64,000 nt of DNA from Thalassospira tepidiphila MCCC 1A03514. Lineage in GTDB: Bacteria; Pseudomonadota; Alphaproteobacteria; Rhodospirillales; Thalassospiraceae. Where the stretch lies: positions 558,001 through 622,000 of the forward strand of contig NZ_JPVZ01000001.1 in assembly GCF_001662875.1 (NCBI RefSeq), given 5' to 3'. A program made the position numbers and the translations under genes. Below are positions 33,478 through 42,914 of this stretch, in pieces. How positions within the stretch are numbered: position 1 is the first letter of the stretch; each line of letters starts with the position of its first letter. The notes beneath the pieces were generated by a model, which was not told the origin of the DNA, ran no database searches, and saw only the letters and a list, made by a program, of their open reading frames with translations.

Positions 33478-33965
33478 TCGAAAATCTCCTTCAGACGGCG
33501 TTCGTAGCGGTTCTTGATATCGTCCACCACGCTCTGCGGATCGGGTGCGTGCAGGCAATGCACAAGCAGGCTTTTGGCATCGGCACTCAGATCAATCGTC
33601 ACGGTTCCCGGCGTCATGGTGATCGTACCGGCAAGCGTTGTGATCGCCTCTGGCGAGGTCAGATCAAGCGGCACGACAACCGACTTTGATTCCAGACTTT
33701 CGGTTTTGCGAAACAGGATCAAACCAGCCACGATCACATTCGCCACCAGAATGTCCCACAGCACAATCAGCCCGTACTCACAGATCCCATAAACATTGCG
33801 CAAGCGCGGTCGATCCTGCCAGAAACTGGCCGTGATCAGCGGAATGATGATCGCCAGAATAAGCCCAAAGATCACCGCACCGGCCGAGACTTCATTGACC
33901 AGGAACACCCAGACAACAAGCAGCACAAGTGTCAAAAGCGGATGGGGCAGATAACGTTTTATCAT
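33474..33965 (-). CDS. mrpE: Na+/H+ antiporter subunit E
   Basis: Membrane subunit of 163 aa of the Mrp antiporter. It has two N-terminal hydrophobic segments, then the conserved cytoplasmic block TLAGTITMTPGTVTIDLSADAKSLLVHCLHAPDPQSVVDDIKNRYERRLKEIF. GGGGAGAGG precedes the ATG. It is required for assembly of the complex in studied systems. Confidence 0.92.
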   Translation of the reverse strand: MIKRYLPHPLLTLVLLVVWVFLVNEVSAGAVIFGLILAIIIPLITASFWQDRPRLRNVYGICEYGLIVLWDILVANVIVAGLILFRKTESLESKSVVVPLDLTSPEAITTLAGTITMTPGTVTIDLSADAKSLLVHCLHAPDPQSVVDDIKNRYERRLKEIFE

Positions 33966-33982
33966 CTTTCTATCCTCTCCCC

Positions 33983-35515
33983 TTATTGACCGACCAGTGA
34001 CAGGGCGTTTGCGCCCAGCACCGCTTCGATGTAATGCGACGTATCAAACAACTGTGCCGCAACACCGTTCAGATACTCGGTAATCGGTCCGGCAAAGATG
34101 GTCAGCGCAATCAGGCCACTGACCATACCGCAACTGGCAATGATCGGAAGAACCGGCCATTTCGCACCTTCGACCGTGATTTCGCCATCGACGGAGGCAC
34201 TTTTCCAGAACAGCACACTGCCCGCCCGACCAAACCCGACGATGCACATCAGTGACGTCACCAGAATGATCGACCAGATCCAGACCATGGCATCGCTGTC
34301 GCGTGCCGCATCAAGGATCTGAAGTTTACCGATAAAGCCACTGAGTGGCGGCATCCCGGCCATACCGATCGCACCGATAAAGAACAGAACAGCCAGGAAG
34401 CCGGTCTGATGGAAGCGCGGCGCGGTATGCAAGCTATCGCCGAACTGCCCGCGGCGTGACACCACAAGATCGGCAATCAGGAACAGGGCCGCCGCCGAGA
34501 AGGTCGAATGCAGCATATAATAAAGACCGGCCGAAATCGCTTCGGGCGTGAACAGCCCAATGGCAATCAACAAGGTCCCCATCGATCCGATCACCGAAAA
34601 GGCGATCAGACTGTTAAGACGTTTCGCCGCAAGAACCCCGGTCATACCAAGTACCAGGGTCACCAGTGCCGCCGGCAGGACATACGGCGCTGCAAGCCAT
34701 GCCATGTCGCCTGCTGTATCGCCAAAGGCCATCGAATAGACACGCAAAACGCAATAGGCCCCGACCTTGGTCATGATGGCAAACAGGGCGGCCACCGGTG
34801 CCGGCGCATTGGCATAGGTGCCCGGCAACCAGAAGTGAACCGGTACAAGTGCGGCCTTCACACAGAACACCAGAAGCAGGATCAACGCACCGGCACGCAG
34901 CAGGGCTGCATCACCCGACGCAACATTGGTCACCTGAATGGCAAGGTCGGCCATGTTCAGCGTCCCGGTGACGGAATAGATCATGCCGACACCAATCAGG
35001 AACAAGGACGAACCTGTCAGGTTGATGACGACATATTGCATCCCGGCCTTCAAACGTTCTGCCCCCGCGCCATGCAGCATCAAGCCATAGGACGCAATCA
35101 GCAGAACTTCGAAGAACACGAACAGGTTAAAGATGTCACCGGTCAGGAACGCACCATTGACCCCCATCAGCTGGAACTGGAACAGGGCATGGAAATGCTT
35201 GCCGCGCTGATCCCATTCGCTTGATGCAAAAAGAACAACGCCAAGACCCAGAAGCGATGTCAGGAACACCATCATCGCCGAAAGACGATCAAGAACCAGA
35301 ACAATGCCAAACGGTGCCGGCCAATCCGAAAGCGCATACATTTCTGGGCCATTGCCACTGGCATAAACCAGAAGCGAAAGTGTGACGGCCACAAGGGCGA
35401 CCGTTGCCGTGATGGAAAATACGCGCTGCAGAATAATGTCGTGACGCACCGCCAGAACAATCAGGGCGGCCATCACGGCGGGCAGCACTATGGGAACAAC
35501 AATCCAGTCACCCAT
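33983..35515 (-). CDS. mrpD: Na+/H+ antiporter subunit D
   Basis: Large membrane subunit of 510 aa with about 14 helices, homologous to the proton-pumping NuoL/M/N subunits of complex I. The conserved block FLTGDIFNLFVFFEVLLIASYGLMLHG contains the key Glu, and a second conserved region is VKAALVPVHFWLPGTYANAPAPVAALFAIMTKVGAYCVLRV with Lys residues. Its ATG shares one base with the mrpC stop (TGATG), so translation is coupled. It forms the ion path together with MrpA. Confidence 0.94.
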   Translation of the reverse strand: MGDWIVVPIVLPAVMAALIVLAVRHDIILQRVFSITATVALVAVTLSLLVYASGNGPEMYALSDWPAPFGIVLVLDRLSAMMVFLTSLLGLGVVLFASSEWDQRGKHFHALFQFQLMGVNGAFLTGDIFNLFVFFEVLLIASYGLMLHGAGAERLKAGMQYVVINLTGSSLFLIGVGMIYSVTGTLNMADLAIQVTNVASGDAALLRAGALILLLVFCVKAALVPVHFWLPGTYANAPAPVAALFAIMTKVGAYCVLRVYSMAFGDTAGDMAWLAAPYVLPAALVTLVLGMTGVLAAKRLNSLIAFSVIGSMGTLLIAIGLFTPEAISAGLYYMLHSTFSAAALFLIADLVVSRRGQFGDSLHTAPRFHQTGFLAVLFFIGAIGMAGMPPLSGFIGKLQILDAARDSDAMVWIWSIILVTSLMCIVGFGRAGSVLFWKSASVDGEITVEGAKWPVLPIIASCGMVSGLIALTIFAGPITEYLNGVAAQLFDTSHYIEAVLGANALSLVGQ

Positions 35516-35871
35516 CAGTTTTTATCTCCTGCTTCGGATGGCGCGCCAACCGGACGACCGTCAACATGGTCATTACCGATTTCAAGGAAAGTCCGGATCG
35601 ACAAAACAACGATCAATGCCGTCATACCGAACGAAATCACAATCGCCGTCAGGACAAGCGCCTGTGGCAATGGATCGGTATATTCGGTGACACCCTCACG
35701 CAGGATCGGCGGCATGTTGATTGTCAGACGTCCCATGGCGAACAGGAAGACGTTCACAGCATAGGACAGCAGGGCCAAGCCAACAACCACCGGGAAGGTT
35801 CGCCCGCGCAGCAACAAATAAGTCCCGCACGTGGTCAGAAGCCCAATACTGCTTGCGACAAGAAATTCCAT
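35515..35871 (-). CDS. mrpC: Na+/H+ antiporter subunit C
   Basis: Membrane subunit of 118 aa, a NuoK homologue with three helices. SIGLLTTCGTYLLLRGRTFPVVVGLALLSYAVNVFLFAMG and DPLPQALVLTAIVISFGMTALIVVL are the family blocks. It begins one base after the mrpA stop. Confidence 0.93.
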   Translation of the reverse strand: MEFLVASSIGLLTTCGTYLLLRGRTFPVVVGLALLSYAVNVFLFAMGRLTINMPPILREGVTEYTDPLPQALVLTAIVISFGMTALIVVLSIRTFLEIGNDHVDGRPVGAPSEAGDKN

Positions 35872-35872
35872 A

Positions 35873-38746
35873 TCAGGCCTCCTTGCCCGGCGTTGCCGCC
35901 GGTGCTGCCGACAACGATGGATCGTGGTCCATCGGCTCGGTATTTATTTCGACATGTTCGGCCATACGTTCGACCTGCGAAAGTTTGGCAAGTGCCAGCA
36001 TCACTGCCCCGACCACGGTCAGGAAGACGCCAAGGTCAAAGCCCATGGCTGATGCCAGTTCAAACTCACCAACGATTGGCAGGTGAACATGAACAAACCC
36101 GCTGGTCAGGAACGGCAGACCCGCAACCCAGGCTGAGACACCGGTAATCGCCGCGGCAATCACGCCAAGACCGATCATGCCATGGTAATTGACCTTCATG
36201 CGGTTCTGGGTCCAGCCAAAGCCCGACGCCATATACTGCATGACCAACGCAACCGACACGACCAGACCGGCGATAAAGCCACCGCCTGGTTCATTGTGAC
36301 CGCGCAGGAAGATGTAAACACCCACCATCAGCGACAGCGGCAACATCACACGCGTTGCCACCACCATCATCATCGGGTGACGATCGGCCGAGCGACGGTT
36401 GCTGACAACCCAGTTGGCCAGACGTTTGGCCGCCTCGCCCTGGGTCACGGTTTCAATAAGTGCAAAGATCGAAAGTGCGGCAATCCCAAGAACGATGATC
36501 TCGCCAAAGGTATCAAAGCCACGGAAGTCAACGAGGATGACGTTCACAACGTTGGTGCCACCACCCTCGGTTTTCGAGTTCGCCAGATGATAGGACGAGA
36601 TCGTGTTTGGCAGATCGCGGGTCATGATCGCCCAGATCGCACCACCAACCCCAAGACCCGCCGCAATCGAGACGATGCCATCACGCATTTTGCGGCCCGG
36701 CAGGCTTTCCTTCGGCGTTTCCTTGGGCAGGATGTTAAGGGCAAGCAACATCAGAATGACTGTCACCACCTCGACCGAAATCTGCGTCAATGCAAGGTCC
36801 GGTGCCGAAAGGTAGATAAAGCCAAGCGACACGATCAGACCAACCACACCGACCAGAAGCAAGGTCAGCAAACGGTTGTGATGCATAAAGACCGACGCAA
36901 TACAGGTCACAACCAGTAACAGCCAGCCAATCGCGGCAGGCGGCGAGACTTCAAGAAGCTCACGCGTGCCTGACTGGAAGTCCGGTTGCGCATAGAAGCC
37001 CGAGAGCCCGATCCCGATGGAACCGATGATCGTGATAGCAAGATAACGCTGCAACGATCCGTTATGAAGATTGTCCGAAACCAGTCGGCTGAGCGCGACG
37101 GCCTTGGCCATACCGCAATCAAACATTGCCTTGGCATCGGGCCGCGACAGGTTGGCGGTTGCCGACATCAGGCCACCATGGCGCATCAGCAAAAGCGATC
37201 CACCGATAATCGCAATCACACTCATGCCAAGGGCCGGTGTCAGACCATGCCAAAGTGACAGGTGATATTCCGGCAATTCACCACCGATAACGGCCCCTGC
37301 AGTCGCAGCGACCAGTGGCCCTGCGATGGCTGCCGGGAACAGGCCGATCAGAACCACCAGAACCGTCAGCAATGCGGGCGGTGCCCACATACCAAACGGC
37401 GGATCATGCGGATGATGCGGCAGGTTTTCATCACGCGGCTTGCCCAGCCAGACATGGAAAATAAACCGGAAGGAATAGGCCACCGAGAACAGGGCACCAA
37501 CGGTTGCCAGAAGCGGAACCACCCAGTTCTGATCCAGCCACATGGTGTGCCATGCTTCTTCCAGCATCATTTCCTTGGAAATGAAACCATTGAGCGGAAT
37601 GATCCCGGCCATCGAGGCGGCGGTGATGATCCCAATGGTGCCTGCAATCGGCATCAGGTTGAGCAACCCGCCAAAACGACGAATATCGCGGGTCCCGGTT
37701 TCATGATCGATGATACCGGCCGTCATAAACAGGGCCGCCTTGAAGGTCGCGTGGTTGATGATGTGAAATACCCCGGCAACGGCCGCCATCGGCGTCCCGA
37801 AACCAAGCAACATGGTCACAAGACCAAGGTGGCTGACCGTCGAGTATGCCAGAAGCCCCTTAAGGTCGTGCTTGAAGATCGCAATCCATGCGCCCAGCAC
37901 CATGGTCACCAGACCAGCCGTCGCAACGATATAGAACCATTCCGGCGTGCCTGACAGAACCGGCCACATGCGCGCCATCAGAAAGATGCCCGCCTTCACC
38001 ATTGTGGCCGAGTGCAGATAGGCCGAAACCGGCGTCGGTGCGGCCATCGCGTGCGGCAGCCAGAAGTGGAACGGGAATTGTGCCGATTTGGTAAAACAAC
38101 CCAGCAAAATCAGGATCAAGGCCGGCAAATACATCGGCGATGCCTGGATCAGACCGGCGTTCTGCAAGATCACGGTCAGATCATAGGACCCGACAATATC
38201 GCCAAGGATAAGCATCCCGGCAATCATTGCCAAACCACCAGCACCGGTCACGGCAAGCGCCATGCGCGCGCCCTGACGGCCTTCAGGCAAATGTTTCCAG
38301 TACCCGATTAGCAGGAACGATGACAGCGATGTCAGTTCCCAGAAAATCAACAGCAGCAGGATATTATCGGAAAGAACGATGCCGACCATGGCCCCCTGGA
38401 ACAACAGCAGGAACACATAGAACCTGCCCATCGGGTCGTCCTTGGAAAGATAGAACCGCGCATAGATGATAATCAGAAGACCGATACCCAGGATCAGGGT
38501 GGCAAACAGCAACCCGAGCCCATCGAGGAAGAAGGTCACATTCAGACCCAGTTCCGGAAGCCAACTATAACTGACCTGAAATACCTCGCCGGCAATGACC
38601 GCCGGGGCCTTTGCCATCAGCAAGATCAGGGCAAGCAGCGTGACAGAACCGGTCGCTGTGGCACAAGCATTGCGCCCGGCCCTGATCATTATGGCGGGTA
38701 ACACCGCCCCAATGAAGGGAAGCAAAACAATGAGGGTGAGACTCAT
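35873..38746 (-). CDS. mrpA: Na+/H+ antiporter subunit A with fused subunit B domain
   Basis: Very large membrane protein of 957 aa. The N-terminal ~500 residues are NuoL-like (FWELTSLSSFLLIGYW, SAQFPFHFWLPHAMAAPTPVSAYLHSATMVKAGIFLMARMWP with the conserved Lys). The middle part is the MrpA-specific region. Residues from about 780 (RHPMMMVVATRVMLPLSLMVGVYIFLRGHNEPGGGFIAGLVVSVALVMQYMA) are the MnhB domain that is a separate subunit in Bacillus. Thus no free mrpB gene follows, the usual proteobacterial arrangement. It is the first gene of the operon, with AAGGG upstream of the ATG. Probable role: Na+ export and pH homeostasis, fitting a marine organism. Confidence 0.94.
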   Translation of the reverse strand: MSLTLIVLLPFIGAVLPAIMIRAGRNACATATGSVTLLALILLMAKAPAVIAGEVFQVSYSWLPELGLNVTFFLDGLGLLFATLILGIGLLIIIYARFYLSKDDPMGRFYVFLLLFQGAMVGIVLSDNILLLLIFWELTSLSSFLLIGYWKHLPEGRQGARMALAVTGAGGLAMIAGMLILGDIVGSYDLTVILQNAGLIQASPMYLPALILILLGCFTKSAQFPFHFWLPHAMAAPTPVSAYLHSATMVKAGIFLMARMWPVLSGTPEWFYIVATAGLVTMVLGAWIAIFKHDLKGLLAYSTVSHLGLVTMLLGFGTPMAAVAGVFHIINHATFKAALFMTAGIIDHETGTRDIRRFGGLLNLMPIAGTIGIITAASMAGIIPLNGFISKEMMLEEAWHTMWLDQNWVVPLLATVGALFSVAYSFRFIFHVWLGKPRDENLPHHPHDPPFGMWAPPALLTVLVVLIGLFPAAIAGPLVAATAGAVIGGELPEYHLSLWHGLTPALGMSVIAIIGGSLLLMRHGGLMSATANLSRPDAKAMFDCGMAKAVALSRLVSDNLHNGSLQRYLAITIIGSIGIGLSGFYAQPDFQSGTRELLEVSPPAAIGWLLLVVTCIASVFMHHNRLLTLLLVGVVGLIVSLGFIYLSAPDLALTQISVEVVTVILMLLALNILPKETPKESLPGRKMRDGIVSIAAGLGVGGAIWAIMTRDLPNTISSYHLANSKTEGGGTNVVNVILVDFRGFDTFGEIIVLGIAALSIFALIETVTQGEAAKRLANWVVSNRRSADRHPMMMVVATRVMLPLSLMVGVYIFLRGHNEPGGGFIAGLVVSVALVMQYMASGFGWTQNRMKVNYHGMIGLGVIAAAITGVSAWVAGLPFLTSGFVHVHLPIVGEFELASAMGFDLGVFLTVVGAVMLALAKLSQVERMAEHVEINTEPMDHDPSLSAAPAATPGKEA

Positions 38747-38926
38747 GAAAGACCCTTATTTTTGGATATTCGCCGCATCGCCCCGAACGCGAGACAGCAA
38801 GAAAATTCCGCCAGAAGTTAATATTAGTACTGATAATGGTCAAGAAAACCCAAACAGCGCAGCTTTTTAACACCCTGCTGTCAAGTGAAGCCGATCACCA
38901 AAGATCGCAATTATAGCGGGCAAACC

Positions 38927-40132
38927 TTACTTTTTACCGCCTGCGAGCTGTATCGCCTCTGGCATCATGCGCAGTCTGACCATGGCAATCGTTCCCAAAA
39001 CAGGCCCGACAGCCAACATGGCAAACGCCCCCCACCAACCTGTCTGATCGGCGATAACCGGCACAAGATGGATGGAAACAAGCGCAATCAGGAACCCGAT
39101 GGCATTTTGCAGGGTTAATGCCGTGCCGACCTGATGTGGGTCGGCCAGTTCAATGACGCAGGACGAGAATTGGGCGGAATCCGCGATCACGGAGATCCCC
39201 CAAACGATGCAAACCACAATAAGAAGGATGATCGGGGCATCGGATAGCCCACCGGCAACTATCGCACAGGCGCCACTAACGATCATGGCGGCAATCGTCA
39301 CCGTGGTTCTGCCAATCCGGTCAGCATAATACCCCCCGGCCAAGGACCCGAACGCACCGATGCCAACAATGGCAAAGGTTGAAAGTGCGGACCAGACACC
39401 GGGATTGTCCATCACACGATCCGAAAACGCGCCATACAGGAACAATCCGATCCAGCCCCACATGGCATACAGTTCCCACATATGCCCAAAATAGCCATAG
39501 CAGGCATGGCGCAGCGGCTTGTTTGACCAGATCTTGCCAACCATTTTCGGATCAAAGCGGGGCGACCGTCCCGGTGTCCCGCCCAGATGCACAAACAGGA
39601 TGGCAATCGCCGCGATATAGGCGGTTACACTGGCGGTCATGATCACGTATCGCCAGTCGAGTGGTACCGCCACCGCGAACAGGTGCGGCATGGCAGAGCC
39701 GATGGTCAGCGCCCCGACCAAAAGCCCGACCAAGAAACCGGTATCCCCGCGTGACCAGGTTGCAACCATCTTCATGCCAATCGGGTAAATCCCGGCCATA
39801 CAAACGCCCGTGATCAGGCGCAACAGGATCACAACAATCCCGTCAACCGGAACAACGAGGATCAGGATATTGGCGGTCGCGGCAATCATCGCCGATGCCG
39901 CCCAAAACCGCCGGGGTTCGATGCGATCCGCCAGACCCAGGATCGCACTGGTTACAGTTCCCAGAACGAAGCCCAGCAATACCGCACTGGTAAACAACGA
40001 CGACTGCAATGCGCCAATACCAAACTCGCTGCGCAATTGCGGCAGCACCGCCGTGGCCGAAAACCACAGCGCAAGCGCCATCAGCTGGCAGACCGTAATC
40101 ATGGAAACGGCAAAAACCTTGCCCGTACGCAC
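38927..40132 (-). CDS. MFS transporter
   Basis: Inner-membrane secondary transporter of 401 aa with about twelve helices. The loop between helices 2 and 3 is LGLADRIEPRRFW, the degenerate G...D..GRR motif of the major facilitator superfamily, and the second half repeats it as GGYYADRIGRTTV. Substrate is unknown. The start is GTG at 40132, well supported by GGGGGAAG just upstream. It is monocistronic and divergent from the His-tailed permease gene 132 bp away, so the two may respond to a shared signal. Confidence 0.87.
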   Translation of the reverse strand: MRTGKVFAVSMITVCQLMALALWFSATAVLPQLRSEFGIGALQSSLFTSAVLLGFVLGTVTSAILGLADRIEPRRFWAASAMIAATANILILVVPVDGIVVILLRLITGVCMAGIYPIGMKMVATWSRGDTGFLVGLLVGALTIGSAMPHLFAVAVPLDWRYVIMTASVTAYIAAIAILFVHLGGTPGRSPRFDPKMVGKIWSNKPLRHACYGYFGHMWELYAMWGWIGLFLYGAFSDRVMDNPGVWSALSTFAIVGIGAFGSLAGGYYADRIGRTTVTIAAMIVSGACAIVAGGLSDAPIILLIVVCIVWGISVIADSAQFSSCVIELADPHQVGTALTLQNAIGFLIALVSIHLVPVIADQTGWWGAFAMLAVGPVLGTIAMVRLRMMPEAIQLAGGKK

Positions 40133-40264
40133 CGTGCTTCCCCCGCGGCATTTTTAGTATTTCGGCCATCATACACAGATGTTGCCGAATGCCTATCTTG
40201 GAACAGTTCACCTTTCCAGCCGTTTAACAAGGACCCCGACACCTGAAATGGCAGGAAGGTCACA

Positions 40265-41545
40265 ATGGATTTGCTAGATCAATATTCAAACGGCGTCATG
40301 ACCGCACTTGGTTTCTTCTGGAACGCGCTGTGGGCGTTTGTTCTTGGCTACGCCATCAGTGCCGCAATTCAGGTTTTCGTCCCCAAGAACCGCCTGACTG
40401 CGCATATGGGCGACGCCGGGATCGGGAGTGTTTCGCTTGCCGGTCTGTTTGGCGCGATATCAAGTTCATGCTCGTTTGCGGCCCTTTCGGCGGCACGATC
40501 GCTGTTTCAGAAAGGCGCACATTTCATTGCCACTGTCGCCTTCATGTTCGCATCGACCAATCTGGTCATTGAACTTGGCGTTCTGATCTTCCTGTTTCTG
40601 GGGTGGCAGTTTCTGGCCGCGGAAATCATTGGTGGTATCCTGATGATTGCGATTTCGGCTGTTCTGATCCGCGTGACATATCCCAAGGAGATGATTGAAG
40701 CCGCCAAACAACATGCTGACCAGGAAACCGGCAGCGAAGAAGACGACTTCGACTGGAAGAAACGCATCAAGTCCAAACAAGGCTGGCAACAGGTCGGCAA
40801 CCGCTTTGTCATGGAATGGCAGATGGTCTGGCGTGAAATCCTGATCGGTTTCACGATTGCCGGCTTTATTGCGGTCTTTGTCCCGGCCGATTTCTGGCAG
40901 ACCCTGTTCCTTGCCGGGGACGGCACGGGTAAAGCGGCAGACTTGCCGTTCCTGACCGTTCTTGAAAACGCCCTTGTGGCACCATTTGTCGCCGCCGCGA
41001 CCTTTATCGGCTCAATGGGGAACATTCCATTGGCCACGGTTCTCAGTGCCGGGGGTGTCAGCTTTGCCGGGATTATGGGCTTTATCTATTCGGACCTGAT
41101 GGTCCCGCCACTGGTCAAGGTCAATGCCCGGTATTATGGCTGGAAAACTGCGCTTTATATCGCGGGGGTCATGTATGCCAGCATTGTGGCCACCGCCCTT
41201 ATCCTGCATTACGCCTTTGTCGCACTCGGCGCCCTGCCCGAAAGCAGTCGCGACATCGCCGAGGTGAGCGCCTTTGGCGTCAATTATACGCTGTTCCTCA
41301 ACATCGCGGCCTTTGGGCTGATTGGCATCTTGCTGTGGCTCCGCCGCGAAGGCCAAAAGGCAGCACACCATGACCACGAGCATGATCATGGTGGCCATGA
41401 CCACAACCACGGTCATGATCACGATCACGATCATGATCACGACCATGGCGACGGATCTTTGCTTTCGCTTAAAAACGTGATTGTCGGGACCGCACTTACG
41501 CTGCTTGCAGGTGGTCTGGTGCTTAAGGCAATCAGCTTGATCTAG
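40265..41545 (+). CDS. permease (ArsP_1/DUF318 family) with histidine-rich tail
   Basis: Inner-membrane protein of 426 aa with about nine helices. The motif GLFGAISSSCSFAALSAARSLFQKGAHFIATVAFMFASTNLVIE is characteristic of the permease family that includes ArsP and metal-efflux permeases, with the cysteine in SSCS conserved. A repeat of this logic in the second half is FIGSMGNIPLATVLSAGGVSFAGIMGFIYSDLMVPP. Between the last two helices is a ~30-residue segment with 14 histidines alternating with Asp (around residues 373-400). This is a likely divalent metal-binding loop, suggesting efflux of a metal such as zinc or nickel. AGGAAGG precedes the ATG. Confidence 0.85.
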   Translation: MDLLDQYSNGVMTALGFFWNALWAFVLGYAISAAIQVFVPKNRLTAHMGDAGIGSVSLAGLFGAISSSCSFAALSAARSLFQKGAHFIATVAFMFASTNLVIELGVLIFLFLGWQFLAAEIIGGILMIAISAVLIRVTYPKEMIEAAKQHADQETGSEEDDFDWKKRIKSKQGWQQVGNRFVMEWQMVWREILIGFTIAGFIAVFVPADFWQTLFLAGDGTGKAADLPFLTVLENALVAPFVAAATFIGSMGNIPLATVLSAGGVSFAGIMGFIYSDLMVPPLVKVNARYYGWKTALYIAGVMYASIVATALILHYAFVALGALPESSRDIAEVSAFGVNYTLFLNIAAFGLIGILLWLRREGQKAAHHDHEHDHGGHDHNHGHDHDHDHDHDHGDGSLLSLKNVIVGTALTLLAGGLVLKAISLI

Positions 41546-41577
41546 AAAAAAGTGCCGCCGGCAAAGCCGAGCGGCAC
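41546..41577 (-). terminator. terminator of the branched-chain-type importer operon
   Basis: Stem GTGCCGC plus CGGC (41552-41562) / GCCG plus GCGGCAC (41566-41577) with one bulged A and an AAA loop. Six T follow on the minus strand (41546-41551). It lies 44 bp after the last gene of the operon, and may also stop read-through from the permease gene. Confidence 0.8.
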
Positions 41578-41620
41578 AGGTTTCCCGAGCGGGAATGAAA
41601 CATTAAGTCAGTCAACTTAA

Positions 41621-42856
41621 TCAGGTTAGATCACGCCGATCATCAATCACCTTGCCGTCATTGGGCAGACTGCCAACCTCTGCGGCCAAAACCGTCCCGC
41701 GCAGTTTGCAAACGCTGGCAAGGGTTTCGGCAATCGCATCAATCTGGCCGTCATCAATACCCTCGCAGGTCAGGGTCATGACGTCGTTGTCGTTTTCGCG
41801 GGTAACGACAAGCCGCGCCTTGGCAATATCGCCATGACGTTTGACGATTTCGCCGATCTGTTGCGGATGGACAAACATGCCCTTGATCTTGGTGGTCTGA
41901 TCGGCACGCCCCATCCAGCCCTTGATACGATGGTTTGTGCGACCACAGGCACTTTCACCCACAGCAATTGCCGACAAGTCGCCGGTCGCAAACCGGATCA
42001 GCGGATAGTCCATGTTAAGCGTGGTAACGACGACTTCGCCAACCTCGCCCTCTGCCACCGGCTCGCCCGTGCCCGGACGGACGATTTCAAGAATGATGTC
42101 TTCGGCAACAATCATGCCGTCCTTGGCATCGCTTTCATAGGCAATCAGGCCTAGATCGGCACTGGCGTAACATTGCAGCATGGCGATATCACGTTCGGCA
42201 AACCACGACCGCAGACTTTCCGGCAATGCTTCGCCCGATACCAATGCGCGCTTGATCGATGAAATATCCGCACCGAGTTCCTCGGCCTTTTCGATCAGGA
42301 TTTTGAGGAAGGATGGCGTGCCGCTATATCCGGTTGGCTTAAGATCGCTGATTGCCTTGACCTGTGCTTCGCTTTGCCCGACCCCGGCCGGAACGACAAC
42401 ACACCCACAGGCACGTGCGCCACTGTCAAAGATGAAGCCACCCGGTGTCAGGTGGTAGGACAGGCAGTTATGCACGATATCGCCGGGGCGGAACCCGGCG
42501 GCAAAGAACGCACGACCCATCCGCCACCAGTCATCGCCCTTGCCCTGCGGGTCATAGATCGGCCCCGGGCTTTGGAACAGGCGCGCCATCGCCGGGATTG
42601 GCGTTGCGTTCAGACCCGCAAGCGGCGGTTCCTTGGCCTGTGCATCAATCAGATCCGACTTGCGGGTCAGCGGCAGTTTCGCCAGTGCCTCGCGGGTGGT
42701 GATTTTTTGCGGTTCGATATCGGCCAACAGTCGACCATAAGCCTTCGATTGTGATTTGGCATGATGCAGAATGCGCGGCAGTGCTGCCATCAAGCCGGCC
42801 TCGCGGCTTCCGGGAGTTCGCGTTTCGCGCTCGTCATAGTAAGTTTTAAGCATCAT
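41621..42856 (-). CDS. phenylacetate-CoA ligase family protein (PaaK-like)
   Basis: AMP-forming acyl-CoA ligase of 411 aa. It has the PaaK-family layout: an N-terminal helical start, GYSGTPSFLKILIEKAEELG, the A-domain core CYASADLGLIAYE, the hinge region GEVGEVVVTTLNMDYPLIRFATGDLS and the C-terminal lid MGRADQTTKIKGMFVHPQQIGEIVKRH. The P-loop equivalent is weakly conserved (ARLFQSPGPIYDP), so activity is likely but not certain. It is the last gene of an operon with a branched-chain-type ABC importer, suggesting that it activates an imported aromatic or other organic acid. A second ATG directly follows the first. Confidence 0.85.
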   Translation of the reverse strand: MMLKTYYDERETRTPGSREAGLMAALPRILHHAKSQSKAYGRLLADIEPQKITTREALAKLPLTRKSDLIDAQAKEPPLAGLNATPIPAMARLFQSPGPIYDPQGKGDDWWRMGRAFFAAGFRPGDIVHNCLSYHLTPGGFIFDSGARACGCVVVPAGVGQSEAQVKAISDLKPTGYSGTPSFLKILIEKAEELGADISSIKRALVSGEALPESLRSWFAERDIAMLQCYASADLGLIAYESDAKDGMIVAEDIILEIVRPGTGEPVAEGEVGEVVVTTLNMDYPLIRFATGDLSAIAVGESACGRTNHRIKGWMGRADQTTKIKGMFVHPQQIGEIVKRHGDIAKARLVVTRENDNDVMTLTCEGIDDGQIDAIAETLASVCKLRGTVLAAEVGSLPNDGKVIDDRRDLT

Positions 42857-42914
42857 ACCCGTCTTTCATTCAAAGGCGTCCACCACACCGATATACGGCC
42901 CCGGTGTTTTAATC

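Noticed and set aside
35873-38746. Possible complex I (nuo) fragment
   Set aside because: NuoL-like sequences here belong to the Mrp antiporter: the C-terminal MnhB domain and following mrpC-G genes are specific to that system.
41356-41455. CAT/GATCAC-rich tandem stretch as a CRISPR or satellite repeat
   Set aside because: It lies in frame inside the permease gene and simply encodes the His-Asp repeats.
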